This document shows, piece after piece, positions 6,387 to 14,535 of a DNA stretch of 37,968 nucleotides (position 1 is its first letter; every line of letters begins with the position of its first letter). This DNA is from GCA-003244245 sp036501085. Lineage in GTDB: Bacteria; Actinomycetota; Actinomycetes; Mycobacteriales; Pseudonocardiaceae. Below the pieces are notes generated by a model, which did no database searches, was not told the origin of the DNA, and saw nothing but the letters and a program-made list of their open reading frames with translations. The stretch is from positions 1-37,968 of the forward strand of contig DASYAZ010000026.1 of assembly GCA_036501085.1 (NCBI GenBank). The letters are read 5' to 3'. Both the position numbers and the translations under genes were made by a program.

Positions 6387-7352
6387 CTACGGGGAATCCG
6401 GGGCAATCGATGCAACGCCGGAGGTCTGCTGGCGGGTGATGGTCGGGGTTCCGCGGTAGCGCAGCGTCGATGCGCCGTCGGCTTGCCCGGCCAGCGTGCC
6501 GCTCACCATGACGGTGGCATTGCTGGCACCGGACAGAATCGCGTCGAGGTCGCCCACGGCGAGATCGGACAGGAGCCAATGGCTGGCACCTGATCCGCTG
6601 AGCTGAAGGGCCCGGACGTGACCGGACAGCGTGAGGGTGCTGGCACCGGAGCCGATTGCCGTCAGGTGATCGGTCTCGATCGAGCCGGTGACCTGGCCGG
6701 CTCCGCGCACATCGATCGAGTCGAGGTGAGCCACAGTGACCTCAGCGGACAGGGTCGCGTTGCTGACATTGGCGCCTGGTTTGAGGCCTAACCGCAGCTG
6801 GTTTCCGGTGACGGTGGCGTCGACCAGATCGACGAGGTTGTCGTTCACCCGTACCGTCGCCTGCTCGGGCTCGCCCTCCGTCACGTGGACGGCGAAGTTG
6901 GCTTCGACCACGAGTGAGGTGACTCCGGGCAACGGGATGACCTGGCTGGCCGTGTGAGCTGAGCCCGTCACCACACCACTGGTGGCGTTCCCGCTGTTGG
7001 TATTGCCACTGCTGGAAGAACCAGCGGTGCCGTCGGCGCCAGCCGTGCCGTCGGTGCCGGGGGAGCCGTCGGTGCCAGCGGTGCCGTTTGCGCCAGGGGA
7101 GCCGTCGGTGCCAGCGATGCCGTCAACACCATTACCGGCGGTGCCGTTGCTACCGATGCTGTCTCCACTGCCGCTGGGCGCGCCGTTGACGGCCACCAGC
7201 GCCTGGGATCCGTCAGCGCTGGAACCGGTCTCGTCCCCGACCGCCCACGGTCCTGGGCAGCCGGCGAGCAGCCCGAGTGCGGCCACGATCGTGATCACTC
7301 GCATGACCGCGACGACCGAGCGTTTCGTACCTCCGCTGCGAGCGGTCAGCAT
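6387..7352 (-). CDS. GIN-domain (DUF2807) lipoprotein with collagen-like Gly-x-x stretch, cassette B
   Basis: Predicted surface lipoprotein, 321 aa. A signal peptide ends in the lipobox LLAGC (Cys32). Residues 67-111 form a low-complexity, collagen-like run of Gly-x-x triplets (GTD GSP GAN GTA repeated), then a Ser/Asn/Gly linker. From about 143 to the end is a GIN/DUF2807 putative auto-transporter adhesin head domain, a beta-helix with repeats such as SGAS and GSGAS and the start GVTSLVVEANFAVHVTEG. The ATG at 7352 overlaps the TGA of the upstream M50 gene, indicating translational coupling. Another ATG (7304) would give a shorter signal peptide. Likely anchored outside the membrane; its role with the Gly-rich peptide is unknown. 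Confidence 0.85.
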   Translation of the reverse strand: MLTARSGGTKRSVVAVMRVITIVAALGLLAGCPGPWAVGDETGSSADGSQALVAVNGAPSGSGDSIGSNGTAGNGVDGIAGTDGSPGANGTAGTDGSPGTDGTAGADGTAGSSSSGNTNSGNATSGVVTGSAHTASQVIPLPGVTSLVVEANFAVHVTEGEPEQATVRVNDNLVDLVDATVTGNQLRLGLKPGANVSNATLSAEVTVAHLDSIDVRGAGQVTGSIETDHLTAIGSGASTLTLSGHVRALQLSGSGASHWLLSDLAVGDLDAILSGASNATVMVSGTLAGQADGASTLRYRGTPTITRQQTSGVASIAPDSP

Positions 7353-8836
7353 GACGGCGACGTTTTCATGCCCGAGGTTCTCCGATGGCGGCCGGGGACG
7401 CCTCCATGTGCGCTCAGTCGATGGCGGCCCGGTGATGGGCTCGGGCGGTTCCGTTCCGGGCCTTCTCCTTCCGGGCGCTCCCGTCCGGGGCGCCAGCGGG
7501 ACCACGCCGCGAGGACCGGTCCACGGAAGATCATGTCCAGCAGGAGCAAGCCGCCGATCCAGGGGAACAGCAACAGCAGGATGTTGATCACGCCGAGAGC
7601 GGTTTCGGCCACGTGCCCGGCGGAAGCCGCCGCCTGAACCTCGTGCACCATCTCGATCAGGCTGGACCACACCACCGGCGCTATCCGGGGCAGGATGAGG
7701 GCAAACCCGATCACCCAGTACAGCAGGAAGGGGACCACGATGATCACCCAGACAGTGATCGTCGCCCGGACCCAGATCTTGAGCTCCCGCACCCGGGAAC
7801 GGCTGGCCCGGCCGGGGATCAGGCTCTTCAGTACCGGCCCGATCCAGCTGAACAGATCGGGCACCCCGATGATGTCACTGAGGACGTAGTAGCCGTCGAG
7901 GCGGATCATCGGCAGGAACTGCATGGCGGTTTCCCAGTGCAGCGCCACGATGGCCGTCAGCACCCAGGGCGAGCCGGTGTCAAGGTAGGCCAGGCTCAAG
8001 CCGGCGATGAAGATCGCGTTGAAGTAGACGCCGCCCAAGTCGGTACGCAACCGGCCGGCGCGGCTCAGCCGGTAGGAGTCGGTGACCGTGCTGTACAGCG
8101 CCGGCCACACGAGGTAAAGGCCGACGCCCATCTTGCCGGGCCGGGCACCCCCGTAGCGGCACGCGGCGACGTGCCCGCACTCGTGGAACGCTGCCGACGC
8201 CAGAACCATCGCCAGCACCAGCAGGGTGAGCGTGGGTTCGTGGACCAGCGCCAGCGCGCTGGGCACGATCTGGCCCATACCGCCCCGCGCGACGATCATC
8301 ACGTCCAGCGCGATGAAAGCGGCCAGCGCGGCCAGGATGACCGGTGGCCAGAACATCGGCCGGAAGATCCCGGCAATGCGCCATACCACGTGCTCGGGCA
8401 CCACTCCGGCCCGAACCCGCAGCGCCAGTACGGCATCGGGCCGCGTGATCAACGGCGGTTCGGCGGCTTTGTCGGCTGCTGCGGGATCAGGTGCCATTAT
8501 TCCGGCCGGCCGGAACCGGGTATCGAGCAGGAGCGTTACTTGTTCAGGCGCCACGAGCCGGCCGTACTCGTTGCTGAGCGCGGTCGCCACCTGCTGCAGG
8601 TCACGCTGACCGTCCACGGTGGTCGCGAGCAGGTACAACAACCGGGGTAATTGGATGACCTGACCATCGGCCCGGCGCAGGATATACCGGGGTTCCTGGA
8701 AACCGGATCCCTGATACTCCCCGATCAGCTCAATTCCGTCGGCCAGCCTTGGTACCTGTAGCGCTACCGTCTCCGGAGTTTCCTCGCGCTCGAGTACCGC
8801 ACGCTCGGTGTTGATGGCGATCTCCCGACTCGGCAT
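7346..8836 (-). CDS. PqqD/RRE-like domain fused to M50 membrane metalloprotease, cassette B
   Basis: Paralogue of the cassette A protease, 496 aa. The ATG at 8836 is chosen because INTERAVL aligns with the paralogue and the codons before it lie in the intercistronic hairpin region. The PqqD/RRE-like domain covers about 36-113 (PRYILRRADGQVIQLPRLLY, DLQQVATALS). The M50 domain has HECGH at 218-222 and the second metal motif RLDGYYVLSDI at 312-322, so both catalytic elements are intact. There are about six hydrophobic segments. A basic, Pro/Gly/Arg-rich tail after the last membrane segment is absent from paralogue A and may be disordered. The stop overlaps the start of the GIN lipoprotein. Likely substrate: peptide B, its upstream neighbour (inference). 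Confidence 0.88.
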   Translation of the reverse strand: MPSREIAINTERAVLEREETPETVALQVPRLADGIELIGEYQGSGFQEPRYILRRADGQVIQLPRLLYLLATTVDGQRDLQQVATALSNEYGRLVAPEQVTLLLDTRFRPAGIMAPDPAAADKAAEPPLITRPDAVLALRVRAGVVPEHVVWRIAGIFRPMFWPPVILAALAAFIALDVMIVARGGMGQIVPSALALVHEPTLTLLVLAMVLASAAFHECGHVAACRYGGARPGKMGVGLYLVWPALYSTVTDSYRLSRAGRLRTDLGGVYFNAIFIAGLSLAYLDTGSPWVLTAIVALHWETAMQFLPMIRLDGYYVLSDIIGVPDLFSWIGPVLKSLIPGRASRSRVRELKIWVRATITVWVIIVVPFLLYWVIGFALILPRIAPVVWSSLIEMVHEVQAAASAGHVAETALGVINILLLLFPWIGGLLLLDMIFRGPVLAAWSRWRPGRERPEGEGPERNRPSPSPGRHRLSAHGGVPGRHRRTSGMKTSPSC

Positions 8837-8861
8837 TCGTAAGATAAAGAAAAGTTGTCGA

Positions 8862-8888
8862 AGGGGTGGCCAAGATCCGACCACCCCT
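8862..8888 (-). terminator. Attenuator-like hairpin between peptide B and its protease
   Basis: On the minus strand AGGGGTGG pairs with CCACCCCT across an 11-base loop (two further wobble/Watson-Crick pairs possible). It is followed by a T-rich run (AACTTTTCTTTATCTT) before the M50 ATG. It resembles a leaky intrinsic terminator that would keep peptide message above protease message, as is common in peptide-precursor operons. The stem is perfect; the function is inferred. Confidence 0.5.
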
Positions 8889-8926
8889 CCCTATCCAACG
8901 GGTTTCTCAGGCGATGGCGTGATCGC

Positions 8927-9277
8927 TCAGCCGAAGAAGAAGATCCCGCCGCCGGCACCACCGGGGGCGTTGCCGCCGTGCCCACCGGCGCCACCATTGG
9001 CGTTTCCGCCGTGCCCGCCGAAGCCGTTGCCAGCGCTATTGAACATGCTGCCGCCGCCGCTGGCGGAGTTGCCACTGATGGTGCCGGTGCCACCGGTACC
9101 GTTACCGCCAGCTCCACCGGTGCCGCCATTACCGCCGGCGCCGCCAGCACCGCCGGTGCCGCCGTTGCCACCATTGCCACCGGTGACGTTGCCGCCGACC
9201 GTCGAGAGCACGGTGCGCGCTGGCAGCAACTCCAGGTACTGACCGTCAAGCTCTGCCGTGCTCAGTGCGTCGAACAT
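8927..9277 (-). CDS. Glycine-rich leader peptide precursor B
   Basis: Small protein of 116 aa with a two-part layout. Residues 1-25 are a normal-composition leader starting MFDALSTAELDGQY and ending LELLPARTVLS. Residues 26-116 are Gly-rich (GGNGGNGGTGGAGG, SGNSASGGGSMFNSAGNG, GGHGGNANGGAGG) and end in an aromatic GGGIFFFG. The leader matches the reconstructed leader of peptide A. The ATG has AGGAGG five bases upstream, one of the best ribosome sites in the window. It lies 90 bases ahead of an RRE-like/M50 protease gene. By analogy with RiPP or bacteriocin precursors, the leader would be recognised and removed (inference). No Cys is present, so lanthionine or thiazole chemistry through Cys is unlikely. 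No database family recognised. Confidence 0.8.
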   Translation of the reverse strand: MFDALSTAELDGQYLELLPARTVLSTVGGNVTGGNGGNGGTGGAGGAGGNGGTGGAGGNGTGGTGTISGNSASGGGSMFNSAGNGFGGHGGNANGGAGGHGGNAPGGAGGGIFFFG

Positions 9278-9279
9278 TC

Positions 9280-9291
9280 ATTCCTCCTAGT
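9280..9291 (-). promoter_or_regulatory. Ribosome-binding box of peptide B, identical to that of peptide A
   Basis: ACTAGGAGGAAT on the minus strand, with AGGAGG five bases from the ATG at 9277. The same 12 bases precede the out-of-frame leader ATG of peptide A, supporting common origin and the chosen start. Confidence 0.75.
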
Positions 9292-9348
9292 AGAAATAAC
9301 GCCGGGGCAACCGGAGATGAACTGGAGACGGAATTCCGTTGCGATGAC

Positions 9349-9376
9349 ATGACCTGCAGTCGTACTGCAGGATCAT
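9349..9376. promoter_or_regulatory. 12-bp inverted repeat upstream of peptide B
   Basis: ATGACCTGCAGT (9349-9360) and ACTGCAGGATCAT (9364-9376) pair over 12 positions with one bulged A and a 3-base spacer, 72 to 99 bases upstream of the peptide B ATG. It could be an operator or an RNA hairpin. Cassette A has a different inverted repeat at nearly the same distance. Confidence 0.45.
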
Positions 9377-9823
9377 TTCCGGCACCAGGCCACTCCACAG
9401 GCTCACGGCCCCTGAGAACAGATGATTCGGACTATTTGGAGCCTGTCGCAACGAATCAATCGCGCACGACCGTCCACGTGTAACCGGAACCGGACGTAAC
9501 CACTCAAACGGACCAGCGTATTTCAATTAGTAGCGAGTTCGCCACTTTCCGTTCTGCCGGCATTCATCGGAAAAAGTCGTTCTTTGAAAGAGAAAATCTC
9601 GTCGAAGATGTGAATGCCTAACGCTCAACCAGCTGGAAGGTGAACCTCGCCTGAATTCAGCGGTCAGTGCCCGATCGCGTGAACAAGAGGTAAGTATGAG
9701 AACTCATTGTGGGTCCGGATGGCAAGTGGGAAATGGATGAGTGCCACGGGCCGCCCGGCGGATCCCGGCTTGCTCCGGCCGCACCGCAGTGCTGGCGCCG
9801 ATGGGTGTGCGTAGCGTGGGTAC
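9377..9823. other. Gap without recognisable genes upstream of cassette B
   Basis: About 450 bases, AT-richer on its left side and returning to the genome's usual GC near 9700. I see no gene, tRNA or attachment-site repeat. The right end carries TAGCGT (9812-9817), six bases ahead of the GTG of the AAA+ ATPase gene, a probable leaderless promoter. The minus-strand promoter of cassette B should lie in the left part, but no clear -35/-10 pair stands out. Confidence 0.6.
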
Positions 9824-11299
9824 GTGACCGCTTTCGCCAAGGGTGGACCACCCCAGCCCTCCGAGCCTCCAGCCGGCCTCCCGCGCACCCTGGGCGCGTT
9901 GCGCACCGGTGGCCACGTCCAGCGTGATGTCAAGGATGAGGTGCGGGCGAACCTGCTCGCCGCGCTGCGCTCGGGCCGTGATCCCTGGCCGGGCATCGTC
10001 GGGTTCGCCGACACCGTGCTGCCGCAGCTGGAGCGAGCGTTGCTGGCGGGCCACGACGTGGTGCTGCTGGGGGAGCGCGGCCAGGGCAAGACCCGGTTGC
10101 TGCGCACCCTGGCCGGCTTGCTCGATGAGTGGACTCCGGTCATCGAGGGCGCCGAGCTGGCGGAACACCCCTTCCTGCCGATCACGCCGGGATCGCGGCG
10201 CCGCGCGGCGGAGCTCGGTGATGAGCTGCCGGTGAGCTGGTTGCACCGCTCGCTGCGCTACACCGAGAAGCTGGCCACCCCGGACACCAGCGTCGGGGAC
10301 CTGGTCGGCGACGTCGACCCGGTGAAGGTCGCGCAAGGCCGCAGCCTGGGGGACCCGGAGACCATCCACTTCGGGCTGGTGCCCCGCGCGCATCGCGGCA
10401 TCGTGGCGATCAACGAGCTGCCCGACCTGGCCGAGCGGATCCAGGTCTCGCTGCTCAACGTGATGGAGGAGCGGGACATCCAGGTCCGCGGTTACAGCCT
10501 GCGGTTGCCGCTGGATGTGCTGGTGGTGGCCAGCGCCAACCCCGAGGACTACACCAACCGGGGCCGGATCATCACCCCGCTCAAGGACCGCTTCGGCGCC
10601 GAGATCCGCACCCACTACCCGCGGGAGATGGCGGCCGAGGTCGCGCTGGTCGCCCAGGAGGCCGACCTGGGCAGTATCGGGGCCGAGGTCGGGGAACCGC
10701 TGCTGGAGGTGCTGGCCCGCTTCTCCCGGCACCTGCGAGCCAGCGCGGCGATCGACCAGCGCTCCGGGGTCTCGGCGCGCTTCGCTGTGGCCGGCGCGGA
10801 GACCGTCGCCGCCGCCGCACTGCGCCGCGCCGCGCTGACCGGGGAGGACCACGCGGTGGCCCGCCCGGTCGACCTGGAGGCCGTCCCGGCGGTGCTGCGC
10901 GGCAAGCTGGAGTTCGAGTCCGGGTACGACCAGCCGGCCGGGGCGTCGGCCGGACGCGACGAGCAGGGCGAGGTACTGACCCACCTGCTGCGCCGCTCGG
11001 TGGCGGACACCGCCCGCGCCCGGTTGCGCGGCCTGAACCTCACCCCGCTCACCGATGCCGTCGCCGGCGGGCACCGGGTCGCCACCGGAGAGCAGGTACC
11101 CGCGGGAGACGTGCTCTCCGCGCTGCCCGAGCTGCCGGTGCTGCACGAGGTCGCCACCCGGCTCGGTGCCGCCCCCGACGGCCCGCCCGGCCCGATCGCG
11201 GCCGCTGTCGAGCTCGCGCTGGAGTCGCTGTACCTCACCCGCAAGCTCGGCAAGGACGTCGAGGACGGCCGCACGGTGTACGGGTCGGCCCCGACGTGA
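9824..11299 (+). CDS. AAA+ ATPase, magnesium-chelatase ChlI/MoxR-like
   Basis: Cytosolic AAA+ ATPase, 491 aa, similar in length and content to Rv0958. Walker A GERGQGKT is at 83-90, Walker B GIVAINE at 192-198 (an N-E variant of D-E), and the sensor-1/second-region signature VVASANPEDYTNRGRIITPL follows, as in ChlI/MoxR proteins. Such ATPases act as chaperones with VWA-domain partners; the partner here is the next gene, whose GTG overlaps this stop (GTGA). The target is unknown. The GTG at 9824 follows TAGCGT by six bases, suggesting a leaderless transcript. It lies right after the Gly-rich peptide island but divergent from it. Confidence 0.9.
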   Translation: MTAFAKGGPPQPSEPPAGLPRTLGALRTGGHVQRDVKDEVRANLLAALRSGRDPWPGIVGFADTVLPQLERALLAGHDVVLLGERGQGKTRLLRTLAGLLDEWTPVIEGAELAEHPFLPITPGSRRRAAELGDELPVSWLHRSLRYTEKLATPDTSVGDLVGDVDPVKVAQGRSLGDPETIHFGLVPRAHRGIVAINELPDLAERIQVSLLNVMEERDIQVRGYSLRLPLDVLVVASANPEDYTNRGRIITPLKDRFGAEIRTHYPREMAAEVALVAQEADLGSIGAEVGEPLLEVLARFSRHLRASAAIDQRSGVSARFAVAGAETVAAAALRRAALTGEDHAVARPVDLEAVPAVLRGKLEFESGYDQPAGASAGRDEQGEVLTHLLRRSVADTARARLRGLNLTPLTDAVAGGHRVATGEQVPAGDVLSALPELPVLHEVATRLGAAPDGPPGPIAAAVELALESLYLTRKLGKDVEDGRTVYGSAPT

Positions 11300-13257
11300 C
11301 CCCGGCCGGCCGTTACAGCTACGGGCCCTGGGAGGGCGGCCCGGACCCGCTGGCCGCCCCTCCCGATCTCTCCGCGGCACTGGAGGAGATCGGCCGGGAG
11401 GTGATGGACGGGGCCTCGCCCCGCGCCGCGATGCGGGAACTGCTGCGCCGTGGATTGCCCGGCTCCCGCGGGATGGACGAGCTGGCTCGCCGGATCTGGC
11501 AGCGCCGCGCCGAGATCACCCGCCGCCACCGGCTGGATGGAACCCTGCAGCAGGTCCGGGAGCTGCTGGACCAGGCCCTGGCAGCGGAGCGCCGCGAGCT
11601 GTTCCCCGACCCCGACGACGACGCCCGGTTCCGCGAGGCCCAGCTCGATGCGCTGCCCGCTGACACTGCCCGCGCCGTCACCGAGCTCGCCGGCTACGAC
11701 TGGCGCTCCACCGAGGCCCGCCAGGCCTACCAGCAGATCCGTGACCTGCTCGGCCAGCAGCTGCTCGAGCAGCGCTTCGAGGGGATGAAGCAGGCGCTGC
11801 AGTCCAGCTCGCCCGAGGACGTCGAGCGGATCCGGCAGATGCTCGCCGACCTCAACGACCTGCTGGCCGCACACGCCCGGGGCGACCCGGACACCCCGGC
11901 GCGCTTCGAGGAGTTCATGCGCCGGCACGGGGAGTTCTTCCCCGAGAACCCCCGCACCGTCGACGAGCTGATCGACGCGCTGGCCGCCCGGGCCGCAGCG
12001 GCGCAGCGGATGCTCAACTCGATGAGCGCCGAGCAGCGCGCGGAGCTGGCCGAGCTCGCCCAGCAGGCCTTCGGTGACCAGCGGCTGGCTGCGCAGCTCA
12101 CCACCCTGGACTCTCACCTGCAGGCATTGCGGCCCGGCGAGGACTGGCGGGGCTCGGAACGGTTCCGCGGCCAGGACCCGCTCGGGCTGGGTGAGGGCGC
12201 CGAGGCGATGGCGGACCTCGCCGAGCTGGACGCGCTGGCCGAGCAGCTCGCGCAGTCCTATCCCGGGGCCCGCGCCGAGGACGTCGACCTCGACGCACTG
12301 GGCCGCCAGCTCGGCGACGGGGCGCGCGTCGATGCCCAGCGGCTGGCTGAGCTGCAGCGGGAGCTGGAGCGGCACGGGTTCTTCGAGCGTGCCCCGGACG
12401 GGTCACTGCGCCTGTCACCCACAGCGATGCGCCGGCTCGGTTCGCAGGCCCTGGCCGAGGTGGCCGACGTCCTGCGCAGCCGGCGGGGTGAGCGCGAGCT
12501 GCGCCGGGCCGGCGCGGCCGGGGAACCCACCGGAGGCACCCGGCCGTGGGCTTTCGGGGACTCCGAACCGTGGGACGTCCCCCGCACCGTGCGCAACTCC
12601 GTGCTCCGCCACGCCAGCACCGGCAGCGCCAGCCCGCTGCTGGCCGTCGAGGACGTCGAGGTGGTGGACACCGAGCAGCGGGCCCGGGCCGCTGTCGCGC
12701 TGTGCGTCGACACCTCGTGGTCGATGGTGCAGGACGGGCACTGGGTACCGATGAAGCGCACCGCGCTCGCACTGCACCACCTGGTGCGGACCCGGTTCCG
12801 CTCCGACGCGCTGGAGCTGATCACTTTCGGGCGGCACGCACAGCGAGTGGACATCGCGCAGCTCACCGGGCTCACCGGGGTCTGGGAGCAGGGCACCAAC
12901 CTGCACCACGCGCTGCTGCTCGCCGGGCGGCACCTGCGCCGCCACCCCGACGCCGCCCAGGTATTGCTGGTGGTCACCGATGGGGAGCCCACCGCGCACC
13001 TGGAACCCAGCGGTGAGGCGGTGTTCAGCTACCCGCCGCAAACCCGGACGCTGGCGTTGACCGTGCGGGAGATGGACACCCTGGCCCGCGCCGGCACCGC
13101 GGTGAGCATCGTGATGCTGGGCCACGACTCCCGGCTCGCGGGATTCGTGCACGCGCTGGCCCGGCGCTGCGGCGGCCGGGTCCTCGACCCCGGGATCGAC
13201 GGTCTGGGTGCTGCGGTGGTGGGCGACTACCTGCGCCATCGCCGCCGCCCGGCGTGA
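11296..13257 (+). CDS. VWA-domain protein, partner of the AAA+ ATPase
   Basis: 653 aa, Rv0959-like. The N-terminal two thirds are helical, charged and Ala/Arg/Glu-rich with likely coiled coils. The C-terminus, from about residue 460, is a von Willebrand factor A domain with a MIDAS metal site: DTSWSM (Asp near 471), a Thr in GTNLHH near 534, and VTDGEP. MIDAS-containing VWA proteins couple to MoxR/ChlI-type ATPases in complex assembly or metal insertion. The start overlaps the ATPase stop by four bases, so they are translationally coupled. Function unknown beyond this pair. Confidence 0.9.
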   Translation: MTPAGRYSYGPWEGGPDPLAAPPDLSAALEEIGREVMDGASPRAAMRELLRRGLPGSRGMDELARRIWQRRAEITRRHRLDGTLQQVRELLDQALAAERRELFPDPDDDARFREAQLDALPADTARAVTELAGYDWRSTEARQAYQQIRDLLGQQLLEQRFEGMKQALQSSSPEDVERIRQMLADLNDLLAAHARGDPDTPARFEEFMRRHGEFFPENPRTVDELIDALAARAAAAQRMLNSMSAEQRAELAELAQQAFGDQRLAAQLTTLDSHLQALRPGEDWRGSERFRGQDPLGLGEGAEAMADLAELDALAEQLAQSYPGARAEDVDLDALGRQLGDGARVDAQRLAELQRELERHGFFERAPDGSLRLSPTAMRRLGSQALAEVADVLRSRRGERELRRAGAAGEPTGGTRPWAFGDSEPWDVPRTVRNSVLRHASTGSASPLLAVEDVEVVDTEQRARAAVALCVDTSWSMVQDGHWVPMKRTALALHHLVRTRFRSDALELITFGRHAQRVDIAQLTGLTGVWEQGTNLHHALLLAGRHLRRHPDAAQVLLVVTDGEPTAHLEPSGEAVFSYPPQTRTLALTVREMDTLARAGTAVSIVMLGHDSRLAGFVHALARRCGGRVLDPGIDGLGAAVVGDYLRHRRRPA

Positions 13258-13296
13258 GCTCCGGGCGTCGCGATGCGCTGACGTAGTGTCGAACCC

Positions 13297-14535
13297 ATGC
13301 AGCCTTGGACGTCAACGCTGGTGCCGACGCTGCCCGGGCAGGGCCCGCCGCTACGGCTGTACGACACCGCAGCACGCGCGATCCGGCCCACCACACCCGG
13401 CCGCATCGCGCGGATGTACGTCTGCGGGATCACCCCCTACGACGCCACCCACCTCGGGCACGCGGCCACTTACCTGGCCTTCGACCTGGTGAACCGGTAC
13501 TGGCGGGACCGCGGCCACCCGGTGCACTACGTGCAGAACGTCACCGACGTCGACGATCCGCTGCTGGAACGGGCGATCCGCGACCAGGACGACTGGGTGG
13601 TGCTCGGGATGCGGGAGACCGCGCTGTTCCGGGAGGACATGGAGGCCCTGCGGGTACTGCCCCCGCGGGATTTCGTCGGTGCCGTCGAGGCGATCGGCGA
13701 GATCGTCGAGGTGGTGGGCAAGCTGATCGCCTGCGGTGCGGCCTACCGGGTCGAGGACCCCGAGCACCCGGACATCTACTTCGATCACCGCGCCGCGGCA
13801 CACTTCGGGTCCGAGTCAGGCTATGACGAGGCCACCATGGCCCGGCTCTCCGCTGAGCGCGGGGGAGACCCGGAGCGGCCCGGGAAGCGGCACCCGCTGG
13901 ATGCCCTGATGTGGCGCACCGGCCGCGAGGGCGAACCGTGCTGGGACTCGGAGCTGGGACCGGGACGTCCCGGCTGGCATGTCGAGTGCTGCGCCATCGG
14001 GCTCAACAGGCTCGGTACCGGCTTCGACGTGCAGGGCGGCGGTTCCGACCTGATCTTCCCGCACCACGAGTTCTCCGCCGCGCACGCCGAGGCGCTGACC
14101 GGCGACTACCCGATGGCCCGGCACTACGTCCACACCGGGATGATCGGCCTGGACGGGGACAAGATGTCCAAATCGAAGGGCAACCTGGTGTTCGTCTCCC
14201 GGCTCCGCGCCGACCAGGTGGACCAGATGGCGCTGCGGCTGGCATTGCTCTCCGGGCACTACCGCACCGACCGATCCTGGACCACCGGGATGCTCGACGA
14301 GGCGCAGACCAGGCTGGCGCGCTGGCGGGAGGCCGCCGCGCTTCCCGCCAGCGCGCCCGCGCACGACGTCCTGCGCCGCTTGCGCGCGCACCTGGCCGAG
14401 GACCTGGACACTCCCGGCGCGCTCGCCGTGATCGATGCCTGGGCCGGCGAGACCCTGGCCCACCCCGGCCAGCACACCGACGCTCCCGCGCTGGTGGGCA
14501 CCGCGGTGGACGCCCTGCTCGGCCTCACGTTGTGA
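13297..14535 (+). CDS. mshC: Cysteine:1-D-myo-inosityl 2-amino-2-deoxy-alpha-D-glucopyranoside ligase (mycothiol synthesis)
   Basis: ATP-dependent ligase that joins cysteine to GlcN-inositol, the penultimate step of mycothiol synthesis; cytosolic, 412 aa. It is a class I cysteinyl-tRNA-synthetase-like fold with the signature HLGH (52-55), KMSKS (289-293) and zinc/cysteine-binding residues starting with Cys43 (YVCGITPYDATHLGH) and continuing in WHVECCAIG and FPHHEFS. It lacks the tRNA-binding extension of CysRS, and the N-terminal MQPWTS is typical of MshC. TAGTGT (13284-13289) lies 7 bases before the ATG. Its presence marks an actinobacterium. In M. tuberculosis it is Rv2130c, in the same neighbourhood. 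Confidence 0.96.
   Translation: MQPWTSTLVPTLPGQGPPLRLYDTAARAIRPTTPGRIARMYVCGITPYDATHLGHAATYLAFDLVNRYWRDRGHPVHYVQNVTDVDDPLLERAIRDQDDWVVLGMRETALFREDMEALRVLPPRDFVGAVEAIGEIVEVVGKLIACGAAYRVEDPEHPDIYFDHRAAAHFGSESGYDEATMARLSAERGGDPERPGKRHPLDALMWRTGREGEPCWDSELGPGRPGWHVECCAIGLNRLGTGFDVQGGGSDLIFPHHEFSAAHAEALTGDYPMARHYVHTGMIGLDGDKMSKSKGNLVFVSRLRADQVDQMALRLALLSGHYRTDRSWTTGMLDEAQTRLARWREAAALPASAPAHDVLRRLRAHLAEDLDTPGALAVIDAWAGETLAHPGQHTDAPALVGTAVDALLGLTL

Noticed and set aside
8927..9277. PE_PGRS-like protein
   Set aside because: GGNGG-type repeats recall mycobacterial PGRS, but there is no N-terminal PE domain, the protein is short, and a distinct LPARTVLS leader is present.
13911..14531. Long N-terminal extension of the phosphatase-family protein into mshC
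   Set aside because: The open frame continues upstream only as an Arg/Pro-rich shadow of mshC; the GTG at 14532 overlapping the mshC stop gives the proper family N-terminus.
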